DNA from: Inia geoffrensis
Taxonomy: Eukaryota > Chordata > Mammalia > Artiodactyla > Iniidae
DNA: 64,000 nucleotides
Reading direction: 5' to 3'
Assembly: GCA_036417435.1 (NCBI GenBank)
Contig: CM070910.1
Coordinates: 71,470,784-71,534,783, forward strand
The notes beneath the pieces were generated by a model. That model was given only the letters and a program-made list of their open reading frames with translations, searched no databases and was not told the origin of the DNA. Each line of letters begins with the position of its first letter. Positions within the stretch are counted from its first letter, which is position 1. This document shows, in pieces, positions 12,721 to 22,955 of this stretch. The translations under genes and the position numbers were made by a program.

Positions 12721-13379
12721 AACACCCTTTACTTCTTTTCTCATATCCATTGTAGTAGCCATGCATAACTTAATCAGTGAAAGGATAGAAACAAGCTTAT
12801 TTATCCCAATGTGTGCCTAATGGCTGTGACTCAGGATAGATTCTCATAAAGACAACCATTGGAAGAGTGTTGCAGAAAAGAGGAATTTCTTTTATACTCC
12901 ATGAAAATGATTATTGGCTTATGACAAGTGTTAGGTATACCTGGTATGCTCAAGTGGTATGCATTTTGGAAAGAAGACATAGTTGAAACTGGATTTTGGA
13001 TTTATTTGCCACTCTAATAGAAGTGGAGGGGGTCACGATGGGGCAGCTGTTATGGAAGCAAGTAAAATTGCTCAGGGAAATGTGGAAATTTGTGGGCTGG
13101 CCAGTGGAGCTGTTTTGAGTGTGGTTGATTCTGATTCCCTATTGTTTGGACAGTAGAGGTTTGTTCCCAGCCTGAATCTTCCCAGGATTGCTCATCTTTG
13201 GCTTCTCTCTCTGCCACATGGTTTTAGATGTAATCCAGGCTTTCTGAGAGGGCACCATGCCAAGACAAGGCTGGAGGACAAGATGATAACTTTTGATGGA
13301 AATGTGTCCAGCCTGCACGAGGCAGTGAGTTAATTAATGATGTTTAAAGTACTAAAATACCCTCAGCTGTAACAGTTAC
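12721..13379. other. Unique DNA, nothing recognised
   Basis: No repeat or gene recognised. It precedes, in plus coordinates, the weak exon candidate at 13380. Confidence 0.4.
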
Positions 13380-13632
13380 CGGAGCTGAGTCTCCATGAAG
13401 AGCACTGAAGTAATGGAAAGCCAATAAAAAGTAGAGTTGGCATTAGATACGGGGGGGAAAGGCAGCTATCATAGAGGGAGCTGGACTTTTCTGTCTGTTT
13501 CGCTGACCCATCATAAACTTCAAGAAAAATCTGCTGGGTCTCAACACCATCTTTTCTCCTGAAGTGAAAATAGGTTGAATAAGGAGGATTATCACTGTAG
13601 CTTCTAGAGACTATGATCTCTTTCTGCTGTTG
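13380..13632 (-). other. Weak candidate exon (unrecognised)
   Basis: On the minus strand a strong pyrimidine tract and acceptor (CTCTTCTTCCTACAAATTCAG) ends at 13633. It is followed by 253 open bases and a plausible donor G|GTAACT at 13380/13379. The frame reads QQQKEIIVSRSYSDNPPYST at its start and stays open beyond both sites, giving a 127-codon ORF at 13363-13746. I recognise no domain. Splice-like signals arise by chance at this rate, so this is recorded only because the acceptor is unusually good and no repeat overlaps it. Confidence 0.15.
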
Positions 13633-14199
13633 CTGAATTTGTAGGAAGAAGAGAAAAATGTGCTGTTCCCAAAGTGACTCATTTATGGGCTTCCACACTG
13701 GGATGATTCTGTAAGTCCTTGAAGCATGTGAGGCTGAACCATTCAACCCTGATGAGTGTCACTTTTTGAGAATGGAACAAATGCAATAGCTCGTGAAGCT
13801 TATGATCCTACTAAAGTTCTTCTTTAATTTCCCCTGCTCTGCCGCTCTATTGGCTATTTGGCTTGGGTTTTTTGCTTGCTTGTTTGTTTCAGGCACAAAG
13901 AACTGAGGTCACTGGCCTTCACAAAACAAGATTTTCTTCCTAAGTTCTCTGAAATTTGGTCTTCATGTTGATTGTGTTAAAGGTAAGTCTCTTTTCCTGA
14001 GCACACAGCCTGGGGTTTCTCCTTAGCCCATTTCTTTTCTATCAGGCATGAGGAGAAGGCTTTTTCAGATGCTTAACAGTATCTGAAAGGAAGAAAGGCA
14101 GAGACCTGGGAGGTTTCCTTTCTCTTCCTTGCTCCTGGTGGAGGCAATTCCTACCCTACGCTCCTCCCTGACTAAGGGGTCGCCAGTGGCAATAGTCAT
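13633..14199. other. Unique DNA, nothing recognised
   Basis: No supported repeat or gene. The upstream part of the weak candidate exon frame lies here. Confidence 0.4.
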
Positions 14200-14420
14200 A
14201 GCTGCTCTTAATTGTATACTTTCTATGTTTCAGATACTCTCTTAAGTCCTTCCACTACTTTATATCATATAACCTATGTAACTGTGCTAGGAGGGAGGAA
14301 ATATCATTACCCTCATTTTACAGATGAGGAAACTAAGACTCAACCAGATTAAAAAATTTACCAAGGTTACACAGCTAGTGACTATTCAAGACAAGACTCA
14401 TACCAGGTCTGATTCTTTCC
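14200..14420 (-). repeat. MIR SINE
   Basis: Antisense MIR with a well-kept core: CCCTCATTTTACAGATGAGG then AAACTAAGACTCAACCAGAT and GTTACACAGCTAGTGAC near 14310-14384. Confidence 0.88.
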
Positions 14421-14832
14421 AAAGCCCACTTTTATCAAGGGTTCTTAAATGTAGGAGGGAATAGTAAGTGAGAGTCTTAAACTTCAGTCTCCTTGGCCCC
14501 AGCCCCTTCCTCTACCTACTGCCTTCTCTCCAGGCTCCTGTGCTTCCTTTTCCATCTCTAATTTATACGTATAACCTACCCTTTGGGTTCTGCTCCTGCT
14601 TGTGTTTTGGGAATGGAAAGCTTCCAAAATTTATAGTGCATAAAAAGTTGGCAAAGGAAGCTCACATTGATTAAAAGACACACACACAAAGTTGTAAAAA
14701 AAGGGAATCAGGAAATCCAGGACAGAATTGGGCCAAGTGAGGGGTGAAAAGAGAAGGATGCAGAAACAAGAAAGGGAAGTTTTGATGTTCTCATCTGATG
14801 GCTTCAGCTCTGAAATAACACCTTTCTTTTGC

Positions 14833-14862
14833 ATGTGTGTGTATGTGTGTGTGCGCACAGGA
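14833..14862. repeat. Short (TG)n microsatellite
   Basis: Interrupted TG repeat of about 30 bases (TGTGTGTGTATGTGTGTGTG). Confidence 0.85.
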
Positions 14863-14884
14863 GCGTGCAGATGTGTGTTTAAAG

Positions 14885-15113
14885 GAGCAATCACTTATAT
14901 GAGGCTTTCTACGTGCCAAGTAAAATTCTAAATGCATCATATGTATTAACACATTTGGTCATAAGAATAAACCTCTGTAATAGGTTACTGTTATTACTAT
15001 TACTATCACTATGACCCTCATCTTATAGATGTGCACTGAGTATCAAGGAGAGATGAAATAACGTGCCCAAGGTCACATAACCTGTAGGTTTTGCACCCAA
15101 GGACCCTGGCTCC
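14885..15113 (-). repeat. MIR SINE
   Basis: Antisense MIR: GGCTTTCTACGTGCCAAGTA at the left and AACGTGCCCAAGGTCACATA near 15060-15079. SINE copy 4 is inserted at its right-hand end. Confidence 0.82.
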
Positions 15114-15123
15114 AGAAATGATG

Positions 15124-15161
<38 letters not shown>

Positions 15162-15331
15162 GTGTGGCCTCTCCTGTTGCGGAGCACAGGCTCCGGACGC
15201 GCAGGCTCAGCGGCCATGGCTCACGGACCCAGCTGCTCCGCGGCATGTGGGATCTTCCCGGACCGGGGCACGAACCCGTGTCTCCTGCATCAGCAGGCGG
15301 ACTCTCAACCACTGCGCCACCAGGGGAGCCC
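15124..15331 (-). mobile_element. CHR-type SINE, copy 4, with a (TG)n tail
   Basis: Antisense CHR SINE with a 10-bp duplication AGAAATGATG at 15114-15123 and 15332-15341. The usual T-run and first body bases are replaced by a pure (GT)n array of about 30 bases (15129-15158), which runs straight into GTTACGTGTGGCCTCTCC. About 15 bp of the usual body next to the tail is missing. The tRNA-like head is intact. Confidence 0.92.
15129..15158. repeat. (TG)n microsatellite in a SINE tail
   Basis: Pure GT dinucleotide array lying inside the insertion limits of SINE copy 4, so it arose from the tail after or during insertion. Confidence 0.93.
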
Positions 15332-15341
15332 AGAAATGATG

Positions 15342-15839
15342 CTTTTCATCACTGTGCTATCCCACCACCTGTGCTGTGTTAGAGAACGTCAGGGTTTCCA
15401 AAGCATCTGAGCAGTGATTGAGGCTCACAGAGCAGGGGGGTGCTGCAAGGCTGCGATTCAGTCCCAGGTCTTGTCCCTGTCCAGGACACTGTGTACTTTA
15501 TGTCACACTGGGTTGTTTTCACAGTAATATGTGTTGAATAAATGAATATTCTAGAAAGGAGACAGGGAAAAAGTTTTTTTTGAACATTGTGATACTGGGA
15601 ATAGATACAGGTATACTGTGGGAATGGATGGATATTCTTAATTCCCAGCTGTAGGACACGGTCCTCATTCCCTCACTACACACACAGGCAGACAATACCC
15701 TATTTCGTTGCCAACTGGCGCACTACCCAAAACCAGCTATAGGTGTCAAGTTCCTGCACAAATGCATCCCTTGAGCAGTTTCTTGCTGAGAAAGAATAAG
15801 TGTAATTTTCATGGATTGGCAAGAGGTATTTCTTATTTT
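15342..15839. other. Unique DNA with a faint L2 tail
   Basis: A possible L2 3' end sits at about 15470-15545 (TGTGTTGAATAAATGAATAT). Nothing else is recognised. Confidence 0.4.
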
Positions 15840-16240
15840 GTACCCTTTGCAGGGATCACTTGCCCAGGCCCCGGCACAGACCCACAGAGCAAGCAGAGTG
15901 GACGGAGAACGAAGGTCCAAGCCCGTCCCTGATTCCCCAGCGGACTGGCCTGTCCCAGTGTCCGAGGACAAACGTGTGAGCCAAAACACACGAGCTCTTG
16001 AACGCAGCCTGTTTCTTTCCTGGCAGCTCTGTAAAATCAAAGTTTGAAGCACCACAGGAGCTCTTTTAAAACGTCCTGGCCGGCGTGCTGCAGCCCAGAT
16101 GTTGTTCCAGCCCTGCCGCAAGCTCCAATCAGTGCACGAGTTGCTCCCCCCGGCTGCAGCCCCGCTCGCCTCTGCTGGCGCTGCGCCCTAGATGTTACAG
16201 ATGCCACAACTCATTTCTTTGAAGTCAGTGTGTTTTTTTT
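15840..16240. promoter_or_regulatory. GC-richer, CpG-bearing patch, function unknown
   Basis: Relative to its AT-rich surroundings this 400-bp stretch is rich in G+C, with scattered CpGs (for example CCGGCGTGCTGCAGCCC near 16080 and GCCCCGCTCGCCTCTG near 16158). No repeat is recognised in it or in the next 450 bp. It could be a distal regulatory element. A 132-codon frame crosses it but looks like a by-product of high GC. No direct evidence of function. Confidence 0.25.
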
Positions 16241-17084
16241 AAAAACACCCCTTTCCTCAGATTTGGCCCAACTTCTCATTATATAAGCTGATCTGTTGGA
16301 ACATCTGTCACCATTGCGGCTTCAGCTCCCATCCTCCATTCAAGTATCATAACTTGACATTAATAAATAATGAGGCGGTGCTGGGTTTAACGCACATATT
16401 AGGAGGCATGGAGGCTAAAATGGCAGGCTTTCATCTTTCGGGAAGAGCGGAAGCCTAGATTAAGCAAACAGGGGAAACGCAGCTAGGGCCAGGATGAAGA
16501 CTTCCAACTACTCGCTTAAAAAAAGAACGATAGCGTACCTCGTGTAATTGACTGTCTCTTGCTAAGACAGATGGACCCAAGGTTAATGGGAAGGACTGGA
16601 GCTTCGTAGCTGGAGACATATTAGCATAGTAACAACCATTCTGCACCCTCTGGGTTTCCACTCCCCTGAATGCCCACTTCTGCCCAGAGAAAGTATTTTC
16701 TTAGCAGAAGCGGCTGTTATAGTTCAGTCTCATGTTGACATCTATCATACAGAATAATGCCCTTGTGGTCATATGCACTTAGGTGCCACCAACACGTGAG
16801 AAGACTCGTTGGTGCTGTGAATGTCTGTCCTTATTCTTCTGCGAGGGTCACCTTGCGAACTTGCTATGTGAATACCTTCTGGGAACATCTTTGTGAATGC
16901 CCTTTGGGCAAATAGAAAAGGAGGTGGAATCTGGTTATGCTCTCCTGTGAATTCCAGGGCTTTGGAGATTCAAATATATTTCCATATATTAATGGTGAAA
17001 GATAACCTAAAATCAAGGCAAACACATGGAGTTAGAAAGATGGCCAATGAGATGCAGGTAAAGGTATTGTTCTATAGTGCACAA
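16241..17084. other. Repeat-free unique DNA
   Basis: No gene and no transposon fossil seen. Composition is moderate. It continues the repeat-free block that starts at 15840. Confidence 0.5.
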
Positions 17085-17103
17085 GCATGTGCGTGTGCGC
17101 ACG

Positions 17104-17137
<34 letters not shown>
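17085..17137. repeat. Alternating purine-pyrimidine (CA)n tract
   Basis: 53 bases of unbroken purine-pyrimidine alternation, starting GCATGTGCGTGTGCGCACGC and passing into pure (CA)n. The CG-containing start has a GTGCGCAC palindrome. This is the classic composition of Z-DNA-forming sequence. Confidence 0.95.
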
Positions 17138-17139
<2 letters not shown>

Positions 17140-17179
17140 TCTGCACACTCTTGCCCTGTACTTAAGTGCTCAGATTCTG

Positions 17180-17430
17180 CCTGTGTTTTGCATCACGAAA
17201 GCTCTTTAAAGCCAGGGACGGAGTCTGTCTGGTATAGCCTGTACAGCTCCAACTTTGTGTCACGCATGTGGATGCTTAATAAATATTTAATGACAAAGGA
17301 AACAGTGCTGTAAGTGAGGACGGCTGCTATTATTCCCACTGCAAAGATGAGTGAATGGAAGGAAAGAGATGAATTGCCTGAAGCCCACACGGTGAGTCAG
17401 TCGCAAAGTGCAGCTTGGAAGCTGAGTCCC
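17180..17430. repeat. L2 tail (+) followed by MIR core (-)
   Basis: 17195-17300 shows a sense L2 end (AAAGCCAGGGACGGAGTCTG, then GGATGCTTAATAAATATTTA). 17320-17430 shows an antisense MIR-like core (ATTATTCCCACTGCAAAGAT and following). Both are degraded. Confidence 0.6.
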
Positions 17431-19285
17431 TGGGCTGTGCCTGCGTTTCTTCAGATCTGAGCATTGAACACATATCTTTGGGGTTGGCTTAGAAGCTTGC
17501 TGAAATGAAAACAAAACAAAAAACCCTGACATCTGGGAGCTTATATTTTAAAGAGAAGATAGATAGTACAGAGGCCAAAATAAGAGTACCAGCAAGAAAG
17601 CCCAGCCCAAATTAGCAGATACTGGTGACAGAATGGAAGAAGGATGGGAAGGTTTCCTGCTGTTGCCACACCCAGGAATGACTTCCCCAGAGTTCCTTTA
17701 AGGAATGCTTACACATAGTTCAAGGTGGTTATGAAAAAACTCCATTTTTTTTTTTTTCCTCCAGGTCACATTTCAGCATCGTCTACCGGAGTTCTTAGAG
17801 AATGTGACTCACTTGAGCTTGCAGGCCAGATCACAAAAACAATTGCTTCCGCCCATCCTCACATCTAGGCTGTTTTCTGAAAACCTATCTGAAAGTGATG
17901 GAGGATACTTTTTTTTTTTTAATACCACACTTGCATTTATTTTCCATTTTAATGCAAATTCTCATATAGAAACTGATTTATTGTTGTTCTGATTCTTTTC
18001 CTTCAGACTGATGCTATGTAAATATAAAATTTTTGCTTGGCTCAATGCAAAAATATCCATCACCTCAAGGTGCCTGAGCTCAAGCAGTTTGCTACAATGC
18101 TGAGTGATTTTGACATTCATTTTTATTCCTGGACTAGTTTTCTTTTAATTAGAAAGAATAGTTGAGTAGTCAATGTTCTGGTAACTTAGCTCATTGGGTA
18201 TACCACCTTCTGTTTCTTAGCAATTCATGATTTGGTCTCAGAATTCAGAAAAGAGAACAAAAAGATTGTAAAAATGTATCTGGATGTAATATTTTTTTTA
18301 CATCCCATCTGTCTAGAGTTGACTGGTTATAACAAAATCCTATGTCACTTCGTAGGCTGCTATGCAGAGCTTATCCCTGCTCGATTGATGTATTTGTCTA
18401 ATTTCTGTTACCAAAATATATTGTAACCTCTTTGTACTATTGGCTTTGGGCTCTTTGGGAGACACTGCAAGTTACCTACCCAGTAACCATTCTGTCTTTC
18501 TTCCTCATTATCAGAACTTCAGTTTTCTTTTGGGAATTATTTGCTTTGCCAGACTCCTTTGCAGCTGTTATTGACTATGTGAAGACTTTAGGCCAGTAAG
18601 ATATAAATTGATGTGCTTGAAAAAACTTGAAAAACTTTTGCTTTCCTTTGTGCCACAAGTGCCACCTTTGATTTCTTATTCCCTTCCGCTTTTCTTCTTC
18701 TGCTCACTTAAAACACAGATATAATCACAGAGGTGGAAGAGACATTCTGTGAACATCAAAATCAAGGCATACTAAAAGTAAGTTTAAAATAGAAGATCTG
18801 AGCAAGATGCAGAGGTCTTGTATGTCAGACCATGAACTGCGGACATTTCCCAGGGGGCCAGGCAGAACCACTGATAGAATTAAGCATAAGAGTCGTAAGG
18901 GTAAAGTGGCGTGTAGGGACAGCTGTAGAGAGGGGAGATGCTACAGAATTGCAAGTTGGAGGTAGAAACGCGAGGAGGCTGGGCTTTAATCAAAAGACTC
19001 TAAACTAGGATACTGAACCACATTACGGTGAACGCCTGAATCACTAGCTAAAACTGGGCTGGGGTGCCCTTGATGTAAAATTGATTGTTAATAGAATCTG
19101 GAACCTGACTTTTAGGTAGAGGTGAACAATTTAGCTGAATAGTCACTATATATGAAAGTCCTGTTTTTCCTTCTTGTGTTCCCCCTCCTCCTCTGTCTCC
19201 CTCCCTCCTTCCGCTTCACCCTCCTTATTTGTAGCTTTATTCGAATCCAGGAACGATCACTTTGGGGAACTTAGAGATTTCATTG
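17431..19285. other. Unique DNA, one possible old repeat
   Basis: No gene recognised. The part at 18470-18780 has the feel of an ancient LTR or DNA element (CTTTTGCTTTCCTTTGTGCC, pyrimidine-rich middle) but I cannot name it. Short T runs occur at about 17746 and 17910. Confidence 0.4.
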
Positions 19286-19326
19286 CATGCGTGTGTGTGT
19301 GTGTGTGTGTGTATTCACACACGTGT
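19286..19326. repeat. (GT)n microsatellite
   Basis: GCATGCGTGTGTGTG... followed by TATTCACACACGTGTAC. The right part is a short reverse complement of the left, giving a small potential hairpin. Confidence 0.88.
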
Positions 19327-20094
19327 ACATTTAGCCATGGAACTAGGGTAAAAATCGATTGATAGGACACACCGAAGAGATACTATCCAAGGCCATTAGT
19401 GGTTTATGTTACGTTATGTTCATTAACATCAATTTACAGTCCCCAAATCTTCCTTCTTTGGCACCATGATGTTCAGAACTTCACTGTTAGCTGGAACCAT
19501 AACCTCATGACCCCACGGTGGTGAAAGCTTGGCAAGCTAACTGGGAGATCTCGTGCCCTACTTTCAAATACTGCTCTTTGGTCTTGAGTGAATTTTTGAT
19601 GGGAAATAGCCTACATGTGCATAAATTAAACTGAATACTACTTCCTGCCCTCACTCATTTCCCCCCAGATTAAGGAAAATCACTGTTTTCTGGATTTTTT
19701 TTGGCCTGCTGCATATTTGGAAGGCATTCATCCCCTTCATGGTGAGCATTTAGTTGATTGCTATTTGGGGGTGGGCTTGGAAAGTGAGAACATTTTTGTT
19801 GCCCTTTCTGTAGACAGTCAGAAACAAACAAACCAAGAAAATCTATAGGCTCCTAACAGATGGGCTTTAAAAAGTAGGTCATGTTTTGAGCCCACCAACT
19901 TTGATGACATCCCTGTAACAGAAACTGGATTCCTAAGTGTCAGGATAATACAAATGAGGTTCTAAAATGGTCTCTGGATCTGTTACTGCTTCCAAGTACA
20001 GCTGGGAAAAAGTTGTGGAGGGAAGTCTCTATGGATTCAGGAAAATAAAAACCAGGCTGGGAAGCCCTGAATCCACTGCTCTGTCTCCCCTCTG
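19327..20094. other. Unique DNA, nothing recognised
   Basis: No gene or interspersed repeat recognised. Confidence 0.45.
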
Positions 20095-20119
20095 CCCACC
20101 CCCTACCCCCCACCCCCCC
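20095..20119 (-). other. G-quadruplex motif (minus strand)
   Basis: The plus strand has four C runs of 3, 5, 6 and 7 bases, separated by only A, TA and A. The minus strand therefore has four G runs with loops of 1, 2 and 1 bases, a very favourable intramolecular G-quadruplex pattern. Confidence 0.85.
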
Positions 20120-20186
20120 ATAGAAGACACTGGGATTGACTAGGTCCTGAAGGGATTAAGATGATATGGAGATTTCAGGAAAGAAG

Positions 20187-20216
20187 TGTGCGTGTGTGCA
20201 TGTGTGTGTGTGTGTT
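20187..20216. repeat. (TG)n microsatellite
   Basis: GTGTGCGTGTGTGCATGTGTG type repeat of about 30 bases, 70 bp from the G-quadruplex motif. Confidence 0.85.
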
Positions 20217-21212
20217 GGGAGGGCTGAGGACCATTTTTCTCCTTTTCAGTGAGAAGCTTACTCAGACAAAGCCTATGGAGGGTAAATAACTAGGCAAAGA
20301 GATTGTTCCTCCTTTGCTTTACGGTGGTTTTTTTCTGGCGTCTGAAAAGCTAGAAAGATAAGGTGTATGGCCTTTGACGAGGGAAGAAATTCTCTCACCT
20401 TCTTCCTGGCCCAAGATGTGTGTATCAGGGAGCCTGCTTGATGATGAAACTACGTACAGATCAAGTTAATAACCTTGTAGCTCAGAGGAAGAGAGCTCTA
20501 GGTCTATGAGAACTCACAGGACTAAGATAAAGTACCCTGTGTATTTTCCACTCTACAGCCCTGGAGAAGGGAAATAAAATGCCTTCTTAGATCCAAATAT
20601 GTGTGGTTTCCCAGGCTTCATGCCTCACTGCTGAGTGAGAACAACAGTTGGAAGCCAGGAGACACCTTTATACATCAACACAGTTTTGCCTCCAATGGAA
20701 TGAAGGACAAAGTGGCCTCCCCAGATCACATCTTGTTGATTGTTTGGCTGACCCAGATGCTTGTCCATCAGAAATCCAGTTCCCACCTCAACTCCCTCAA
20801 AATATTGTTAAGCTAGAAATACTTTTTCATTACTTTTTGTCTTGTCTAAAGAGTGTTTGCCCTTCCTCTCTCCCTCGTGATCAATCTGTGGCTGAGATCC
20901 AAAAACATGTTTTCTTTTATAACTTTGTCATCTTGAATATACATGTTGACTGATACAGAAATTCAACATCACAGGCTGTTTACCAGGCATTGTCACCCAT
21001 GTTGCCTCTAAGGTGATTTTTGTACTCATATTCCAACAATGATGCTTCTATAAAATAGGTCCACACTTGTGAAGATGAGTGATTTTGTGTCATCAGTCTA
21101 GTCTTTCCTTTCCAGCCAATCCTTTTGGTGGCAAGCATTTCATGTTCACGTTGTGTGAGGAAAGAAGGGGGCAAGACAATACAACATTAGAAATAATAAT
21201 GATAATATTTGG

Positions 21213-21214
<2 letters not shown>
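20217..21214. other. Unique DNA, nothing recognised
   Basis: No repeat or gene recognised. Overlapping 71- and 101-codon frames near 20600-20950 have no motif. Confidence 0.45.

Positions 21215-21266
<52 letters not shown>
21215..21266. repeat. (AT)n microsatellite
   Basis: About 25 uninterrupted TA units. Self-complementary, so able to extrude as a cruciform. Expected to be highly length-variable. Confidence 0.96.
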
Positions 21267-21267
<1 letters not shown>

Positions 21268-21839
21268 CATATCTTGATGGTATTTGAATTGTTCTTAAGC
21301 ATCCCCTCCCTGCCTCTTTCCTCTTGCATAAAACTATTGTGGGACAGAGGTTTACATGGTGTATGGAAGCTATTGTCCAGTTGTATGGAGATACATTGTT
21401 TCATCTCTGAAAATCCTAAAGTATACCTACAATTAAGTTAATGGCTCCTGAACTACTCTATGCTATTCACATGCAATTATTCAGGACCCATTCTGAAATA
21501 GCTCTGTGAGAAGAATAATGATGATATAAGATACCTGATTTCACCCCAACTTTCAATAAGGAATGTGTATTTTGTTTTTAATTTTGTATGGATACTTTCA
21601 GCTTTCCTATTCTTATAAATAGAGAATGGAAGACCCCGTAAGAGAAAGAAAATCAAGGAAAGTTGATAGTCCACATAACTTAAATTCTCCTGAGCTTTGA
21701 CTTCCTTAGCTGTTTTTAAAATTACCTCAATTATCATGTTTTTCATCTGACATCCTTGGATAGTTCTTTGGGTTCTATAGGTACAGAAAAAATCATTTGG
21801 TTTCTGTATCACATTCTTATGAAAGGGACTTTGTGCTAA
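21267..21839. other. Unique AT-rich DNA
   Basis: No repeat or gene recognised. A 111-codon minus frame (21477-21812) has no recognisable motif. Confidence 0.45.
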
Positions 21840-22425
21840 ATTTGCAAGTGCACGTTCAGATCCTTACAGTTTCTAGCTTTGAGACCTTGCACAGGTTCCA
21901 TAACTCCTCTGAGTTTCTTTATCTTTAAAAAAGGAGATAGGGACTTCCCTGGTTGTAGTGGTTGAGAATCCACCTGCCAATGCAGAGGACACGGGTTCCA
22001 TCCCTGGTCCAGGAAGATCCCACATGCCGCAGGGCAACTAAGCCCGTGCTCCACAACTACTGAGCCTGTGCTCTAGAGCCCGCGAGCCACAACTACTGAG
22101 CCCGAGTGCCACAACTACTGAAGCCCATGCACCTAGAGCCTGTGCTCCTTAACAAGAGAAGCCACCACAATGAGAAGCCCGTGCACCACAACAAAGAGTA
22201 GCCCCTGCTCACCACAACTAGAGAAAGCCTGCATGCAACAACGAAGACCCAACGCAACAAAAACTAAATACATAAATAAATAAATTTATAAAAAAAAGAG
22301 GATAATAATAGTGTCTACTTCACTGAGATGTTGTGAGGTTAAATCATCTCATACATGTAAAGCAGTTAGAACAGTGCCTGTACGATATTGGCATTATGTA
22401 AACACAGCATCACTAACTTAAGTAT
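21840..22425 (+). repeat. MIR SINE split by a CHR SINE
   Basis: The left half (21845-21939) has AGCTTTGAGACCTTGCACAG and CTCTGAGTTTCTTTATC. The right half (22294-22425) has GATAATAATAGTGTCTACTT, GATGTTGTGAGGTTAAATCA and AGAACAGTGCCTG. Together they make one sense MIR interrupted by SINE copy 5. Confidence 0.88.
21940..22293 (+). mobile_element. CHR-type SINE, copy 5 (long subtype)
   Basis: Sense SINE of about 350 bp starting GGGACTTCCCTGG. After the tRNA-like head it carries repeats of a CCACAACTACTGAGCC unit and later GCACCACAACAAAGAG blocks, ending in an AAATAAATAAAT tail. The flanking repeat is imperfect (AAAAAGGAGATA against AAAAAGAGGATA), which suits an older insertion. It lies inside a MIR. 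Confidence 0.92.
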
Positions 22426-22512
22426 ATTTACCAACTAACAGAATTTCTATAAAGGAGAAGTTTGGATGCCATTAGGCATGAAAAATGACTATCAAGTTTT
22501 CTAGGCTATTTT

Positions 22513-22571
22513 TTAAATTAATTTTTACTAGAGTATGGTTGCTTTACAATGTTGTGTTAGTTTCTGCTGTA
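22513..22571 (-). mobile_element. Very short L1 3' end insertion
   Basis: Only about 60 bp of L1 3' UTR in antisense (GCTTTACAATGTTGTGTTAG then TTTCTGCTGT). It has target duplications TCTAGGCTATTTT and TCTAGGCTGTTTT at 22500-22512 and 22572-22584 with one mismatch. An extreme 5' truncation. Confidence 0.85.
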
Positions 22572-22734
22572 TCTAGGCTGTTTTTGACCAACTAGAGTTG
22601 GTCGGGGGAAAAGTTGACATTATACCAACTATACAATATACAGTATGGAAACTATTATGTCTGAGGCCATTGTATCTTCATTGTAAAGGGGTATTCCTTT
22701 GCATATCAATTTTCATTTGGGCCTTTATTTATAT

Positions 22735-22955
22735 TAAAAAATTTTTTGTAGTATAGTTGATTTACAATGTTGTGTTAATTTCTGCTGTACAGAAAAGTGA
22801 ATCAGTTATACATATATCCACTCTTTTTTAGATTCCTTTCCCATATAGGCTCATTACAGAGTATTGAGTAGAGTTGCCTGTGCTATACAGTAGGTCCTTA
22901 TTAGTTATCTATTTTACATATAGTAGTGTGTATATGTCAATCCCAATCTCCCAAA
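22735..22955 (-). mobile_element. L1 3' UTR fragment
   Basis: Antisense L1 end: TTTACAATGTTGTGTTAATT, CAGTTATACATATATCCACT and TATGTCAATCCCAATCTCCC. Same family style as the cetacean L1 at 35775, with a different truncation. Confidence 0.85.

Noticed and set aside
15073..15410. Several 70-100 codon frames with the same Arg/Pro-rich peptide on both strands
   Set aside because: They are translations of the CHR SINE and recur at every SINE copy (2704, 27016, 35140, 48088, 53764, 59681, 62307). The similarity is DNA-level repeat identity and does not indicate a gene family.
15723..16121. 132-codon minus frame
   Set aside because: It lies in GC-rich DNA with few stops on any frame; no motif and no splice context seen.
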